A DNA stretch of 64,000 nt, taken from the NCBI RefSeq assembly GCF_000241325.1, contig NZ_BAEI01000094.1, positions 1 through 64,000 on the forward strand. The letters are read 5' to 3'. Below, piece after piece: positions 25,981 to 34,047 of the stretch. How positions within the stretch are numbered: position 1 is the stretch's first letter; every line of letters begins with the position of its first letter. The notes under the pieces are model-generated. The model saw nothing but the letters and a program-made list of their open reading frames with translations, made no database searches and was not told the DNA's origin. The DNA is from Gordonia polyisoprenivorans NBRC 16320 = JCM 10675. Lineage in GTDB: Bacteria > Actinomycetota > Actinomycetes > Mycobacteriales > Mycobacteriaceae. The translations under genes were made by a program, and so were the position numbers.

Positions 25981-26622
25981 TCATTCCGGAATCAGCGACG
26001 GCACCAGGAATCGGCGCACCTTCTCCTGCAACCGTTTCAGTGCGTCGTCGGAACCGTCTGTCTGGCTGATGTAGGCGATCTCGATCTCGGCAATCCACTC
26101 GCAGAGCAGTCGCACGTCGACGTCCTTGCGCATCTCACCGAGCATCTGCGCTTCGGTGAGGATGGGAGCCCAGAGTTCGTAGGTGAGGTCGATGGCGGTT
26201 CCCGAGCGCCACAGCAGTTGCGTCGAGAGGGTCATCTCCTCCGGCGAGACGAGCAGATGCACCATCGGATCACGCCGACCACGGCGCACATTGTGGCCGA
26301 TTCCCTCGACGATCTTGTCCTCGAGTGTCCGGCAGTTCGCGATGTAGGACCGTGCGGGTTCGATGTTCATCCGCGCGCGACGGGTCACCGAGGCCATGAT
26401 CAGACTCTCCCGGTCGGAGAAATGCCGGTACACCGTGGCGCGCGACATCTTCGCGGCACGGGCCACATCTTCCATCGTCGTCTTGGTGATGCCGAATCGC
26501 TCGAAACACATCTCGGCCGCGCCGAGGATGGTGTTGGCGACCTCGTCGACCCCAGTCCCGGATCCTCCAGACCCGGACCCTGCAGACCCGGACCCTGCAG
26601 CCCCGGAACCGGTCGCGCTCAG
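25981..26622 (-). CDS. TetR-family regulator (tandem paralogue A), possible CTG start
   Basis: The TetR HTH is clear: FGITKTTMEDVARAAKMSRA then TVYRHFSDRESLI. The first ATG (26511) would cut off part of helix 1 (VANTILGAAEMCFERF), so translation should begin upstream. No in-frame ATG, GTG or TTG exists there. A CTG at 26620-26622 overlaps the upstream TGA as CTGA, the same coupling pattern used elsewhere in this window, giving about 213 residues. The added N-terminus is a Gly/Ser/Ala-rich linker encoded by 15-bp repeats. The rest aligns with the neighbouring TetR over nearly its full length, so they arose by duplication. The start is uncertain; the minimal gene is 25981-26511. Confidence 0.7.
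   Translation of the reverse strand: MSATGSGAAGSGSAGSGSGGSGTGVDEVANTILGAAEMCFERFGITKTTMEDVARAAKMSRATVYRHFSDRESLIMASVTRRARMNIEPARSYIANCRTLEDKIVEGIGHNVRRGRRDPMVHLLVSPEEMTLSTQLLWRSGTAIDLTYELWAPILTEAQMLGEMRKDVDVRLLCEWIAEIEIAYISQTDGSDDALKRLQEKVRRFLVPSLIPE
26568..26607. repeat. 15-bp tandem repeat coding a Gly/Ser linker
   Basis: CAGACCCGGACCCTG occurs at 26568 and 26583, with a partial copy at 26598. On the minus strand it encodes a Gly-Ser-rich stretch at the N-terminus of the downstream TetR protein. In-frame 15-bp repeats also occur at 35789 and 41662. Confidence 0.75.
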
Positions 26623-27296
26623 GACCGGACCTCGGTGACAGCGTCGGAGGAGGGTGCGCCGGACGCGACCGGACCGGAGGCGACCGCAGCTCCGGGCGCG
26701 AAGGCGGGCAGGACGAAGTTGCGCAGCATCTCACGATGTGCCGGGTCGTCGGGCCGATCGAAGTCCAGCCGGCCGACGAGGATGAATTGCACCAGCGCAA
26801 TCCATTCCGCGATCTTGTCCTTGTCGAGGTCGGAGCGGATCTCACCGCGCTCGATCGCCCGGTCGATCACCGGTCCCCACATCTCCGCGGTGAGCCTGGC
26901 TGCGAGTCCCGAACTGCCGACCAGCGGTTCGGCCATCTGCATGTGTTCGGGACTGACCAGGATGCGTACCAACGGATCCTTGCGTCCGCGATCGACCAGG
27001 TAGATCAGGCCCTCGACGAGCTGCTCGGAGAAGGTCGGCATGTCGAGGAGGAATTTGCGGGCCTTGACGAACAGCATCCGCGATCGGCGTTCGATCAGTG
27101 CCGCGATCAAGCTGTCACGGTCCCCGAAGTATCGGTATACGGTGGGCCGCGAGACCCCGGCCTCGCGGCCGATGTCGTCCATGGTCGTCTTGGCGACACC
27201 GTACCGTTGGAACACACGCTCGGCGGCGACCATGATCTGCTTGCGGGCTTCGTCCACATCCTCGCTGAGGACGTTGCCCGTCTTCCTGCGCGCCAC
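26619..27296 (-). CDS. TetR-family regulator (tandem paralogue B)
   Basis: Repressor of 225 residues. The HTH is in VFQRYGVAKTTMDDIGREAG followed by VSRPTVYRYFGDRDSLI (about 30-65). The C-terminal domain shares RGRKDPLVRILVSPEHM with RGRRDPMVHLLVSPEEM of paralogue A. The GTG start is at 27296. Its TGA overlaps the presumed CTG start of paralogue A. An inverted repeat GTATC-N11-GATAC (27315-27335) just upstream could be its operator. It sits beside the acyl-CoA synthetase gene and may control it. Confidence 0.86.
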   Translation of the reverse strand: MARRKTGNVLSEDVDEARKQIMVAAERVFQRYGVAKTTMDDIGREAGVSRPTVYRYFGDRDSLIAALIERRSRMLFVKARKFLLDMPTFSEQLVEGLIYLVDRGRKDPLVRILVSPEHMQMAEPLVGSSGLAARLTAEMWGPVIDRAIERGEIRSDLDKDKIAEWIALVQFILVGRLDFDRPDDPAHREMLRNFVLPAFAPGAAVASGPVASGAPSSDAVTEVRS

Positions 27297-27401
27297 GTCA
27301 GCCTTTCGTCCCTGGTATCCGAACCTCCACGATACAAGAGACGCAACCTGTCGAATGTCTGCACACTCCCCGCACCCCCGATGGGGTGAGAGGGGCGCCG
27401 A

Positions 27402-28922
27402 TCAACGCACCTTGGAGAACCTGGTGTCGACGTCCTTGTACTCGTCGCGAATGACGGTCTTGGCGATCTTGCCGCTGGGCAGACGCGGCAGCGGATCCTG
27501 GCGGACGACGACGTATCGGGGCACCTTGAAGTCGGCCAGCACCTTCTCGCAGTGCGCGACGATCGCCTGGGCATCGACGTCGTTGGAGACGGTGACGATG
27601 GCTGCCGGGGTCTCACCGAACCGGTCGTCGTGGGCGGCGATGACCGCGACCTCCTCGACGCCGTCGATCGCCATGATCGCCATCTCGAGTTCCACCGGCG
27701 AGATGTTGATCCCGCCGGAGATGATCAGGTCCTTGAGGCGGTCGACGAACTTCACCCGGCCGTCGGAATCCATCACGCCCAGATCCCCGCTGTGCAGCCA
27801 GCCGTTCCGAAGGGCAGCGGCCGTGGCCGCCTCGTCGTTCCAGTACCCGGGCGTGACCCCTGGCCCACGGACGACGAGTTCGCCCTCCTCACCGGGTTGC
27901 GCGGGTTCACCGTCGTCGTTGAAGACCGTGACCTCGGTGAAGATGGACCCGGTGCCACACCGGTCCGGGAACTCGAGTGCCTCGGAGCGGATCGTCGCGG
28001 TCGCCACGCCGCCGGCCTCGGTCATCCCGTAGATCTGACGCAGCAGCACACCCTTGTCCGACCAACGCGTGAGCAGATCGGTGGGGACTGCCGCGCCACC
28101 GACGATCGCGGTCTTGATCGAGGAGAGGTCGGCAGTCGCGAATTCCGGTGCACGCGAGAGCGCTTCGAAGATCAACGGCACACCGAAGATGGCGTTGACC
28201 GAGTGCTTCTCCAACAGCGCCACGGCGTTGCTCGGGTTCAGTTCGGGCTCGATGATCAGCTTCCCGCCCAGCACGGTGGTGATGAGCAGTCCGTAGACCA
28301 GACCGGGAGTGAACGCCAGTGGCAGCACCAGCAAAGTCGTTGCGCCGGGCCGGAATCCCTCCTCGGTCAGGGTGTTCTCCAGCACGATCGACAACAGCGT
28401 CCGGTTGGTCAGGATGACCCCTTTGGACAGGCCGGTCGATCCGCTGGTGAACAGCACGGTGGTCGGTTCCTCCGGCTCGAGGTCGACGCGGAACCGGTCC
28501 GCCTCGCCCGACCGCAACCGCTGCAGCTCGTCGTACCCGACGACGTCGAAGGATTCGCCGATCGCCGCGGTGTCCTCGGCGAGCTGCTCGAAACCGGGTG
28601 CAACGATCACGAGTCCGATACCTGCGTCGTCGGCGATCTTGCGCAGTTCGGCCGGCTTGTATCGGCTGTTCAGCGGGACGAGCACACCACCGGCCTTCAG
28701 CACGGAGAGTGCGGCCACCGGCCATTCGAGCGCGTTCGGGCCCAGGACACCGACCCGATCACCGCGGGATATCCCATGATCGTGGACGAGCGCACGGGCC
28801 ACCCGGCTCGTCCAGTCGCGGAGTTGGCGATAGTTCAGCTCGGACTCGGTGAACACCAGCGCGGTGGCATCCCCCTTGGTTCGCGCCCACCAGTCGAGGG
28901 CTGCTCCGATTGTCGCGGTCAT
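27402..28922 (-). CDS. Acyl-CoA synthetase (AMP-forming, class I adenylate-forming)
   Basis: ATP-dependent CoA ligase for a fatty or other carboxylic acid, 506 residues. Motifs: FTSGSTGLSKGVILTNR (P-loop), YGMTEAGG (A5), HSGDLGVMDSDGRVKFVDR (A7-A8) and PSGKIAKTVIRDEY with the catalytic Lys (A10). The ATG at 28922 opens MTATIGAALDWWARTKG. The frame runs further upstream but without homology. A CTAA-N5-TTAG palindrome lies 59 bp upstream, placing it in the shared regulon. The acid is unknown. Confidence 0.88.
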   Translation of the reverse strand: MTATIGAALDWWARTKGDATALVFTESELNYRQLRDWTSRVARALVHDHGISRGDRVGVLGPNALEWPVAALSVLKAGGVLVPLNSRYKPAELRKIADDAGIGLVIVAPGFEQLAEDTAAIGESFDVVGYDELQRLRSGEADRFRVDLEPEEPTTVLFTSGSTGLSKGVILTNRTLLSIVLENTLTEEGFRPGATTLLVLPLAFTPGLVYGLLITTVLGGKLIIEPELNPSNAVALLEKHSVNAIFGVPLIFEALSRAPEFATADLSSIKTAIVGGAAVPTDLLTRWSDKGVLLRQIYGMTEAGGVATATIRSEALEFPDRCGTGSIFTEVTVFNDDGEPAQPGEEGELVVRGPGVTPGYWNDEAATAAALRNGWLHSGDLGVMDSDGRVKFVDRLKDLIISGGINISPVELEMAIMAIDGVEEVAVIAAHDDRFGETPAAIVTVSNDVDAQAIVAHCEKVLADFKVPRYVVVRQDPLPRLPSGKIAKTVIRDEYKDVDTRFSKVR

Positions 28923-28980
28923 GTGAGTCTCTCTGCTTCCGCCCGGCGGGTGACCGGGGTGTGGACGGGCTGGACGTAGT

Positions 28981-28993
28981 CTAAAGCCATTAG
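28981..28993. promoter_or_regulatory. Regulon palindrome, site a: CTAAAGCCATTAG
   Basis: Perfect CTAA-N5-TTAG, followed by GATA. It lies 59 bp upstream of the acyl-CoA synthetase start on the minus strand. One of seven related sites in front of transcription units between 28.9 and 48.8 kb. Confidence 0.62.
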
Positions 28994-29031
28994 GATAATT
29001 CGGACACGGTTTTCGCTGATCCCGCTCTGGG

Positions 29032-29964
29032 TCAGCGCAATTCGTAACGCACGTCGGTCCGATCGTGCTGGAATCCGAGGAGTCGGCATACCCCGACGAG
29101 GTCGTCGTCGGTGGATTCGACGTGGATCTGGATCGCGTGGAGCCCCGCGTTCGACGCCACCGACGCCGCACCGAGCAGCACGGCGGTGATCTCGGCTCGA
29201 TCGCGTGTCTGTGTCGACAGATGACGCACCGGTGCACACCGCCCGTATTCCTCGGAGTCGAGTGCGACGAGGCCGAGATCGACGAGGCCGCAGATCTGCC
29301 CGTCCTTACGCAGGGCCAACACCTGCCGCTGGATGCCGTCGCCGCCGAGGGTTCCGGCCAATGCGCGGGCTTCGGCGGCCTGGCCACCGGACTCCAATCG
29401 ATCGGCATAGACGAGCACGTCGGGGGCATCTTCGACCGACAGTGCGTCGAGCGACCGTTCGGACTCGGTGCCGTCATGCGGCCGGATCAGTTTCCACACG
29501 CGCCGGGTGCGCGGGATGAGATTGCGATCGCCGATCCGCCCGGACGCCGGATGGTTCCCCCGCGCCCACGCCTGGACCCGATGGATACCGCTCCCGAGCC
29601 ATCCTTCCTCGGCGGCCAGGTTCAGCCCGGCCTGTTCCAGCAGCAAGGTCATGATCCCGATGGACCGGAGGTCCGGATCGATGACGACGGTTGCGTCCCA
29701 CCACTGTTCGCCCCGATCCACGAAGCGGATCATCCCGGCGATCCGTTCCGGGTCCGGTGGACCGTCGAGCGTATTGGGGCGCGGAAGCATCCAGATGACC
29801 AGATTGCGAACGTGATCCGGCTCGGCCGTCCGTGCCAGCACGTCGTCGGGATCGATGGTGTTGTACTCGGGCTCGGCATCGTAGGCGGCGGCCCGCTCGA
29901 GGAGTCCACGGAGTTCGGCGGCCTCCGACTCGTCGAAACCGTCACGCCATTCGTACTTGATCAT
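29032..29964 (-). CDS. Tandem-GNAT acetyltransferase, MshD-like
   Basis: Protein of 310 residues built like mycothiol synthase MshD: an N-terminal degenerate GNAT half (about 1-160) and a C-terminal half (about 180-310) with RDRAEITAVLLGAASVASNAGLHAI, the acetyl-CoA-binding region. The genuine MshD acetyl-CoA motif is only loosely visible. It starts 15 nt after the Rieske oxygenase gene and is probably co-transcribed. It may acetylate or detoxify a catabolic intermediate; a second mycothiol synthase is less likely. Confidence 0.6.
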   Translation of the reverse strand: MIKYEWRDGFDESEAAELRGLLERAAAYDAEPEYNTIDPDDVLARTAEPDHVRNLVIWMLPRPNTLDGPPDPERIAGMIRFVDRGEQWWDATVVIDPDLRSIGIMTLLLEQAGLNLAAEEGWLGSGIHRVQAWARGNHPASGRIGDRNLIPRTRRVWKLIRPHDGTESERSLDALSVEDAPDVLVYADRLESGGQAAEARALAGTLGGDGIQRQVLALRKDGQICGLVDLGLVALDSEEYGRCAPVRHLSTQTRDRAEITAVLLGAASVASNAGLHAIQIHVESTDDDLVGVCRLLGFQHDRTDVRYELR

Positions 29965-29979
29965 CGTCGCACCGACCGG

Positions 29980-31161
29980 CTATGCGTTGTCGGCGCGACC
30001 CTGCGCGACCAGCTTCTTCGTTTCACGGCGGAACACCTGATTGGCGATCTCGTTGCGGCCCAGCAGCATATCCCCTGCATCAGCACTACCCATGCCGACC
30101 TGCGAATGGCGCAGCAGCGGGAAGTCCTCGTTGTGCAGTACCGCGAGCAGGATCTCCCAGTTCTTGTTCCACAACCGATCCCACTTCTCCGGCGGCATAC
30201 CGCTGTCCTCGATCGTCGGGACGATCAGTCGCTGCTCCATCCGGGACTTCGTCGGATCGCTCGGGTGTGGCCGGAAGGTCAACAGCTGGAAGTGATCCGG
30301 CTGTCGCAACAGCGTGCTGTTGGGGAGCAGGAAATGCGTCTCGGTGACGTATTTGTCGAGATTGGCATCACCCGGATCCTCCTCGAGGAACCTGTCGATC
30401 GACTTGCGCGGCGCGATGAACCGGCAGTGGCGACCGAAGTCCTCGAACGCCATCACGTTGGTGTGGATGATCTTGCCTGCGGTGTTCGGGTGCGCGTACT
30501 GGATGTGGTAACCGTCCAGGAACGCGTCCTGCATGATCTTCCAGTTGGTCGGCTCGTCGAATCCCGCCGCGCGGAAGCACACCGAATCCTCGAGGCGATA
30601 CTCCGACAGGATGCCGTCGATCTCGGGACCGAGCCAGTCGGCGACGTCGATCTGCGCCTTGGCGTTGTCGACGACCCAGATGAATCCGTGCCGCTCCTCG
30701 GTGGGGATCTCGATGAGCCCGTGCTCACTGCGGTCGATGTCACCGAAGGTCGAATCGCGGGTGATCGTTCGTAGCTTGCCGTCGGGATCGTAGGACCACC
30801 GGTGGTATCCACAGGAGAAGATCCGGCACCGGCCCTTCTCGCGCTCCTCGAGCATCGCACCACGATGGCGGCACAGGTTGACGAACGAGCGCACACTGCC
30901 GTCCTTCTGCCGCACGACGATGAGGTTGTTGCGCGGCATCTGCACGGTCATGAAGTCGTGCGCCTTGGCCAGCTCCGAACTGTGGGCCACAATCGAGGGC
31001 ACCCGGCCGAAGATGTAGTCGCGCTCCTCCTTGGCCAGGACGGGGTCGGTGAACTCATCGGGCTCGAACGCGATGATCTCCTCGAACTTGTCCGTCGTCT
31101 CGTTGCGCAGCAACTCGAGCGCACGCCGGATGCGATCCTGGCGCGGAAGCGAAGTAGTCAT
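29980..31161 (-). CDS. Rieske non-heme iron oxygenase, alpha subunit (A)
   Basis: Terminal oxygenase of 393 residues that hydroxylates a ring or methyl group using electrons from a reductase. The Rieske [2Fe-2S] centre is C97-R-H99 and C117-GY-H120. The mononuclear iron site is DGYHIQYAHPNT with His219 and His224. No beta subunit gene follows, so it is a homomeric type. It leads a two-gene operon with the GNAT gene. The region before its ATG holds the 23-bp inverted repeat at 31230. The PDR-type reductase at 37442 is the best electron donor in the window. Confidence 0.9.
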   Translation of the reverse strand: MTTSLPRQDRIRRALELLRNETTDKFEEIIAFEPDEFTDPVLAKEERDYIFGRVPSIVAHSSELAKAHDFMTVQMPRNNLIVVRQKDGSVRSFVNLCRHRGAMLEEREKGRCRIFSCGYHRWSYDPDGKLRTITRDSTFGDIDRSEHGLIEIPTEERHGFIWVVDNAKAQIDVADWLGPEIDGILSEYRLEDSVCFRAAGFDEPTNWKIMQDAFLDGYHIQYAHPNTAGKIIHTNVMAFEDFGRHCRFIAPRKSIDRFLEEDPGDANLDKYVTETHFLLPNSTLLRQPDHFQLLTFRPHPSDPTKSRMEQRLIVPTIEDSGMPPEKWDRLWNKNWEILLAVLHNEDFPLLRHSQVGMGSADAGDMLLGRNEIANQVFRRETKKLVAQGRADNA

Positions 31162-31229
31162 GGCAGGTCCTCCGAAAGGGCTGTCGTAGGCCGGACGGGA
31201 CGGGTGAACGGTGTCGTCCCGCAGTCACC

Positions 31230-31252
31230 TAAACCTACAACAAGAAGGTTTA
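31230..31252. promoter_or_regulatory. Regulon palindrome, site g (divergent variant)
   Basis: Inverted repeat TAAACCT (31230-31236) and AGGTTTA (31246-31252) with a 9-nt spacer. It has the same 23-bp length and outer arms as site c (42040-42062) but lacks the inner TTAG. It is 69 bp upstream of the Rieske oxygenase start. Confidence 0.45.
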
Positions 31253-31376
31253 TGGGGCAAGGATGGTGCCTGATGGCGAGGTCGCCGGCCGCAGGGCGTG
31301 CGCACGCTGGGTGATACCGACCCGCAGCGTGACGACACCCGGGTGATAAGGCCGGCGACCCGTCATCCGGTGCCGG

Positions 31377-32606
31377 TCAGCTCTGCGGGGTGAACCGGAT
31401 CGGCATCCGCACGCAGCCACGCACCTGACTGGAGTGGAAGATCGGCGGATCGGATTCCACCAGCTCGTAATCGGGAATCCGACGATGGATCTCCTCGAGC
31501 GCGATCGTCAGCTCGATTCGCGCAAGATGCGATCCCAGGCAGCGGTGCGGGCCGCCACCGAAGGACAGATGCCGATTGGGGCGACGGGCGATGTCGAGAT
31601 CGTCGGGGTCCTCGAACTCCGAGGAATCCCGATTCGCCGAGCACAACATCAGGATCAGCTGTTCGCCTTCCTTGATCTGCATGCCGCCCAAGGTGGTGTC
31701 CCGCGTCGCGCGACGGCCGGGGACGACGGCGGCCTCGATCCGCAGGATCTCTTCCACCGCGGTCGGGATCATCGCCGGGTCCTCGATGATCTCGCGCCGC
31801 TGTTCGGGATTGTTGACCAGGTGCACGATCGCCCAGGCCAACGATCCCTGGACGGTGTGGAGTCCGGCGACGAGCAACAGGAAGAACATGCGGTTCAGTT
31901 CTTCGTCGGTGAGCAGGCGCAGCCCGTCTTCCATCTCGACCTCGGTGTGGATGAGCTGCGAGGTGATGTCGTCGCCGGGATCGGCGCGCCGTTCGTCGAC
32001 CATCTTCTGGAAGTACCCGAGCATCTGCATGCCCGCGATCGCGCGCGCCTCCAACGATTCCTGTTCGGTTCCACCGGGTTTGCCGAACAGCACCACATTG
32101 GTGGCGTCGGTGAACAGTGGTGCGTCCGACACCGGCCAGTCCATGAGTGCCAGGAAGATCCGGGCCGGCAACTCGTGGGCGAACGACTCGACGTATTCGG
32201 TCTCACCCTTGTCGGCGAATCCGTCGAGCAGGTCGTTGACGACCTCACGGATGTCGTCGGACAACTTCTTCATCCGGGCGGGACCGAACAGGGGCTGTAG
32301 AGCCTTGCGATATCCGGTGTGCTCGGGCGGATCGAGTTCGATCGGGATGAACTTCCCGAATGCCTCGTTGGTCACCAGATTGTTGGGGTAGCTGGAGAAT
32401 GTCTCCGCATCGCGGAGCACCTCGTGGATCTCCTGATAACGCGTGACGATCCAGTGGCCCCCGTATGCGGTCGAATAGACCACGGGTCCCTTGGCGGCCA
32501 ACTCGGCCGCCTTCTCCTGGAAGACATCCACGGGTGTGGCGAGATCGGGTGCGTACACGTCGAAGTCGACGGTCACGTCCTCTCGCGATCGTTGCGCTGT
32601 CGTCAT
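31377..32606 (-). CDS. Cytochrome P450
   Basis: Soluble bacterial P450 of 409 residues. The heme-binding loop is FGGGPHRC (349-356, Cys356 the thiolate ligand), and ExxR is Glu286-Arg289. The I-helix reads AGLHT at 247-251: the usual acidic residue of the acid-alcohol pair is replaced by His250, while Thr251 stays. That could alter proton delivery. The ATG overlaps the ferredoxin stop (ATGA). With the ferredoxin and SDR genes it forms a three-gene operon that probably hydroxylates then oxidises a hydrophobic substrate. Confidence 0.92.
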   Translation of the reverse strand: MTTAQRSREDVTVDFDVYAPDLATPVDVFQEKAAELAAKGPVVYSTAYGGHWIVTRYQEIHEVLRDAETFSSYPNNLVTNEAFGKFIPIELDPPEHTGYRKALQPLFGPARMKKLSDDIREVVNDLLDGFADKGETEYVESFAHELPARIFLALMDWPVSDAPLFTDATNVVLFGKPGGTEQESLEARAIAGMQMLGYFQKMVDERRADPGDDITSQLIHTEVEMEDGLRLLTDEELNRMFFLLLVAGLHTVQGSLAWAIVHLVNNPEQRREIIEDPAMIPTAVEEILRIEAAVVPGRRATRDTTLGGMQIKEGEQLILMLCSANRDSSEFEDPDDLDIARRPNRHLSFGGGPHRCLGSHLARIELTIALEEIHRRIPDYELVESDPPIFHSSQVRGCVRMPIRFTPQS

Positions 32607-32857
32607 GACTGCTCCTCGGGGCTGTTGTCGGTGGGGTTCGCGACGTCGGTCAGGGTCAGCGCACGCTCCGGGCACAGTCCGACCGCTTCGGCGGCCTGAA
32701 CCACTTCTGCATCGGTGAGCGCGCGATCCGGGACGATCGGGTCGCCCTGGTCGTCACAATCGATCAGTTCGGGCGCGGCGCCGTAACACAGTCCGTGTCC
32801 GGCGCAGGCACTGCGATCGACCACCAGGGTCTGCGAATGCGTGGCTGTCACGGCCAT
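32603..32857 (-). CDS. [3Fe-4S] ferredoxin partner of the P450
   Basis: Small ferredoxin of 84 residues. Ligands are Cys18, Cys24 and Cys62 with His21 in place of the fourth Cys (CAGHGLC and LCP), the pattern of P450-associated 3Fe-4S ferredoxins in actinobacteria. It overlaps the P450 start by 4 nt and begins 1 nt after the SDR stop. It should pass electrons to the P450. No dedicated ferredoxin-NAD(P) reductase gene is adjacent. Confidence 0.92.
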   Translation of the reverse strand: MAVTATHSQTLVVDRSACAGHGLCYGAAPELIDCDDQGDPIVPDRALTDAEVVQAAEAVGLCPERALTLTDVANPTDNSPEEQS

Positions 32858-32858
32858 C

Positions 32859-33728
32859 TCAGGCGTTCGGGTTCTTCTGGTTCAGGTCTTCTTCGAACCA
32901 CATGCCCACGCGGTTGAGCGTTCCGCCGTCGGTGGAGCCGATCGTCGCACCCGAGATGTAGGCCGAATCATCGGAGGCGAGGAACAATGCGACCTTCGCA
33001 TTGTCGAGCAGTGACGGAGGACGGTTGAGCTTCAACGGGATCGGCGACACGTAGGGATCCCACGGACCGGCGACCTCCTCGTAGGACTGACCCACGACGG
33101 GCGATCCGGGCGGCATCAGGAAGTTGGGTGACATGCCGTGGGTGGGCGCCAAGGCGTTCACCCGGATTCCGTACGGACCGAGGTCCAGGCTCAGGCCGCG
33201 GACGAAGCCGTTGACGCCGGCCTTGGTGGCGCTGTAGAGCGCGATGTCGTGGTAGGCCACCAGCGACGCCGCCGACGAGGTGGCCAGGATGGTGCCACCA
33301 CCATTGGCCTTGAGCGCCGGCACGGCCGCCTGCGCGGTGTAGATGACGCCGGTGAGGTTGACCCCGAGGACGTGCTGCCAGTCCTGTTCGGTCAGATCCT
33401 CGAAGAGCACGCTCTCGCCACCGGCGACGGTGGGAACGCCTCCGCGCGAGACGATTCCGGCGTTGGCCCAGGCGATGTCGAGCTTGCCGAACTTCTCCAC
33501 GGTCTCGTTGACGGCGGCCACGATCTGATCCTTCTGGGCCACATCCGCGGTGATCGCGATCGCTTCGCCACCCTGCTGCTCGACCAGCTTGGCGGTCTGT
33601 TCGGCACGGTCACCGTCGATGTCGACGACGGCGATCCGAGCTCCCTCGGCCGAGAAGAGTTGGGAGGACTGGCGTCCCAGCCCCGAGCCGGCACCGGTGA
33701 TAAGCGCGACTTTTCCTTCGAGTTTCAT
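32859..33728 (-). CDS. Short-chain dehydrogenase/reductase
   Basis: NAD(P)-dependent SDR of 289 residues. Cofactor motif TGAGSGLG near the N-terminus, with Asp in VVDIDGD favouring NAD+, then NAG, catalytic Ser in ATSSAAS and YSATK (YxxxK). About 25-30 residues are inserted near GGVPTVAGGESVLFEDLTEQ and near the substrate loop, making it longer than the 250-residue norm; such insertions occur in mycofactocin-linked SDRs. It leads the SDR-ferredoxin-P450 operon and probably oxidises the alcohol made by the P450. Confidence 0.86.
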   Translation of the reverse strand: MKLEGKVALITGAGSGLGRQSSQLFSAEGARIAVVDIDGDRAEQTAKLVEQQGGEAIAITADVAQKDQIVAAVNETVEKFGKLDIAWANAGIVSRGGVPTVAGGESVLFEDLTEQDWQHVLGVNLTGVIYTAQAAVPALKANGGGTILATSSAASLVAYHDIALYSATKAGVNGFVRGLSLDLGPYGIRVNALAPTHGMSPNFLMPPGSPVVGQSYEEVAGPWDPYVSPIPLKLNRPPSLLDNAKVALFLASDDSAYISGATIGSTDGGTLNRVGMWFEEDLNQKNPNA

Positions 33729-34047
33729 CGTGGGAATCCTTTGTTTCGAGAACGGACGAGCGGGTAGAGCAGTGACGTCCGCGGTATCGGCTGTGACGCG
33801 CGCCACCCTGCGTTCGAATGTAGGCGGTTTTACATGAGACGTCAAGCGACATTTGTCAGCAGCTTGGAATCGCGTATGTCGTTGCGCGGATCTGTGTTTC
33901 GCCGAGAGCCAACCCCGAGCGTGCATAAATGGAAACGGCCGGCCGTGACAGGGGACGTGCTGTCACGGCCGACCGGGTCGGAGGGGTTGCGCAGCCGTAT
34001 CGCTACGGTGCGTCGGGTACGCGTATTCGGTTAGTGGACGTGTTCGG
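33729..34047. other. 319-bp region between SDR-P450 operon and aldehyde dehydrogenase
   Basis: Contains an inverted repeat ATGTA-N8-TACAT (33818-33835) 90 bp upstream of the SDR start, a possible operator, and the terminator-like hairpin at 33940-33971. An in-frame upstream ATG for the SDR at 33926 adds residues with no homology. No other gene seen. Confidence 0.5.
33940..33971 (-). terminator. 12-bp hairpin after the aldehyde dehydrogenase gene
   Basis: CGGCCGTGACAG (33940-33951) pairs with CTGTCACGGCCG (33960-33971). It lies 77 bp past the stop of the minus-strand aldehyde dehydrogenase. A T-rich stretch (CGTTTCCATTT) follows on that strand, which supports intrinsic termination. Confidence 0.7.

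Noticed and set aside
29065..30774. Long plus-strand frame (569 codons)
   Set aside because: Antisense to the GNAT and Rieske genes, which have clear motifs; the translated product has none.
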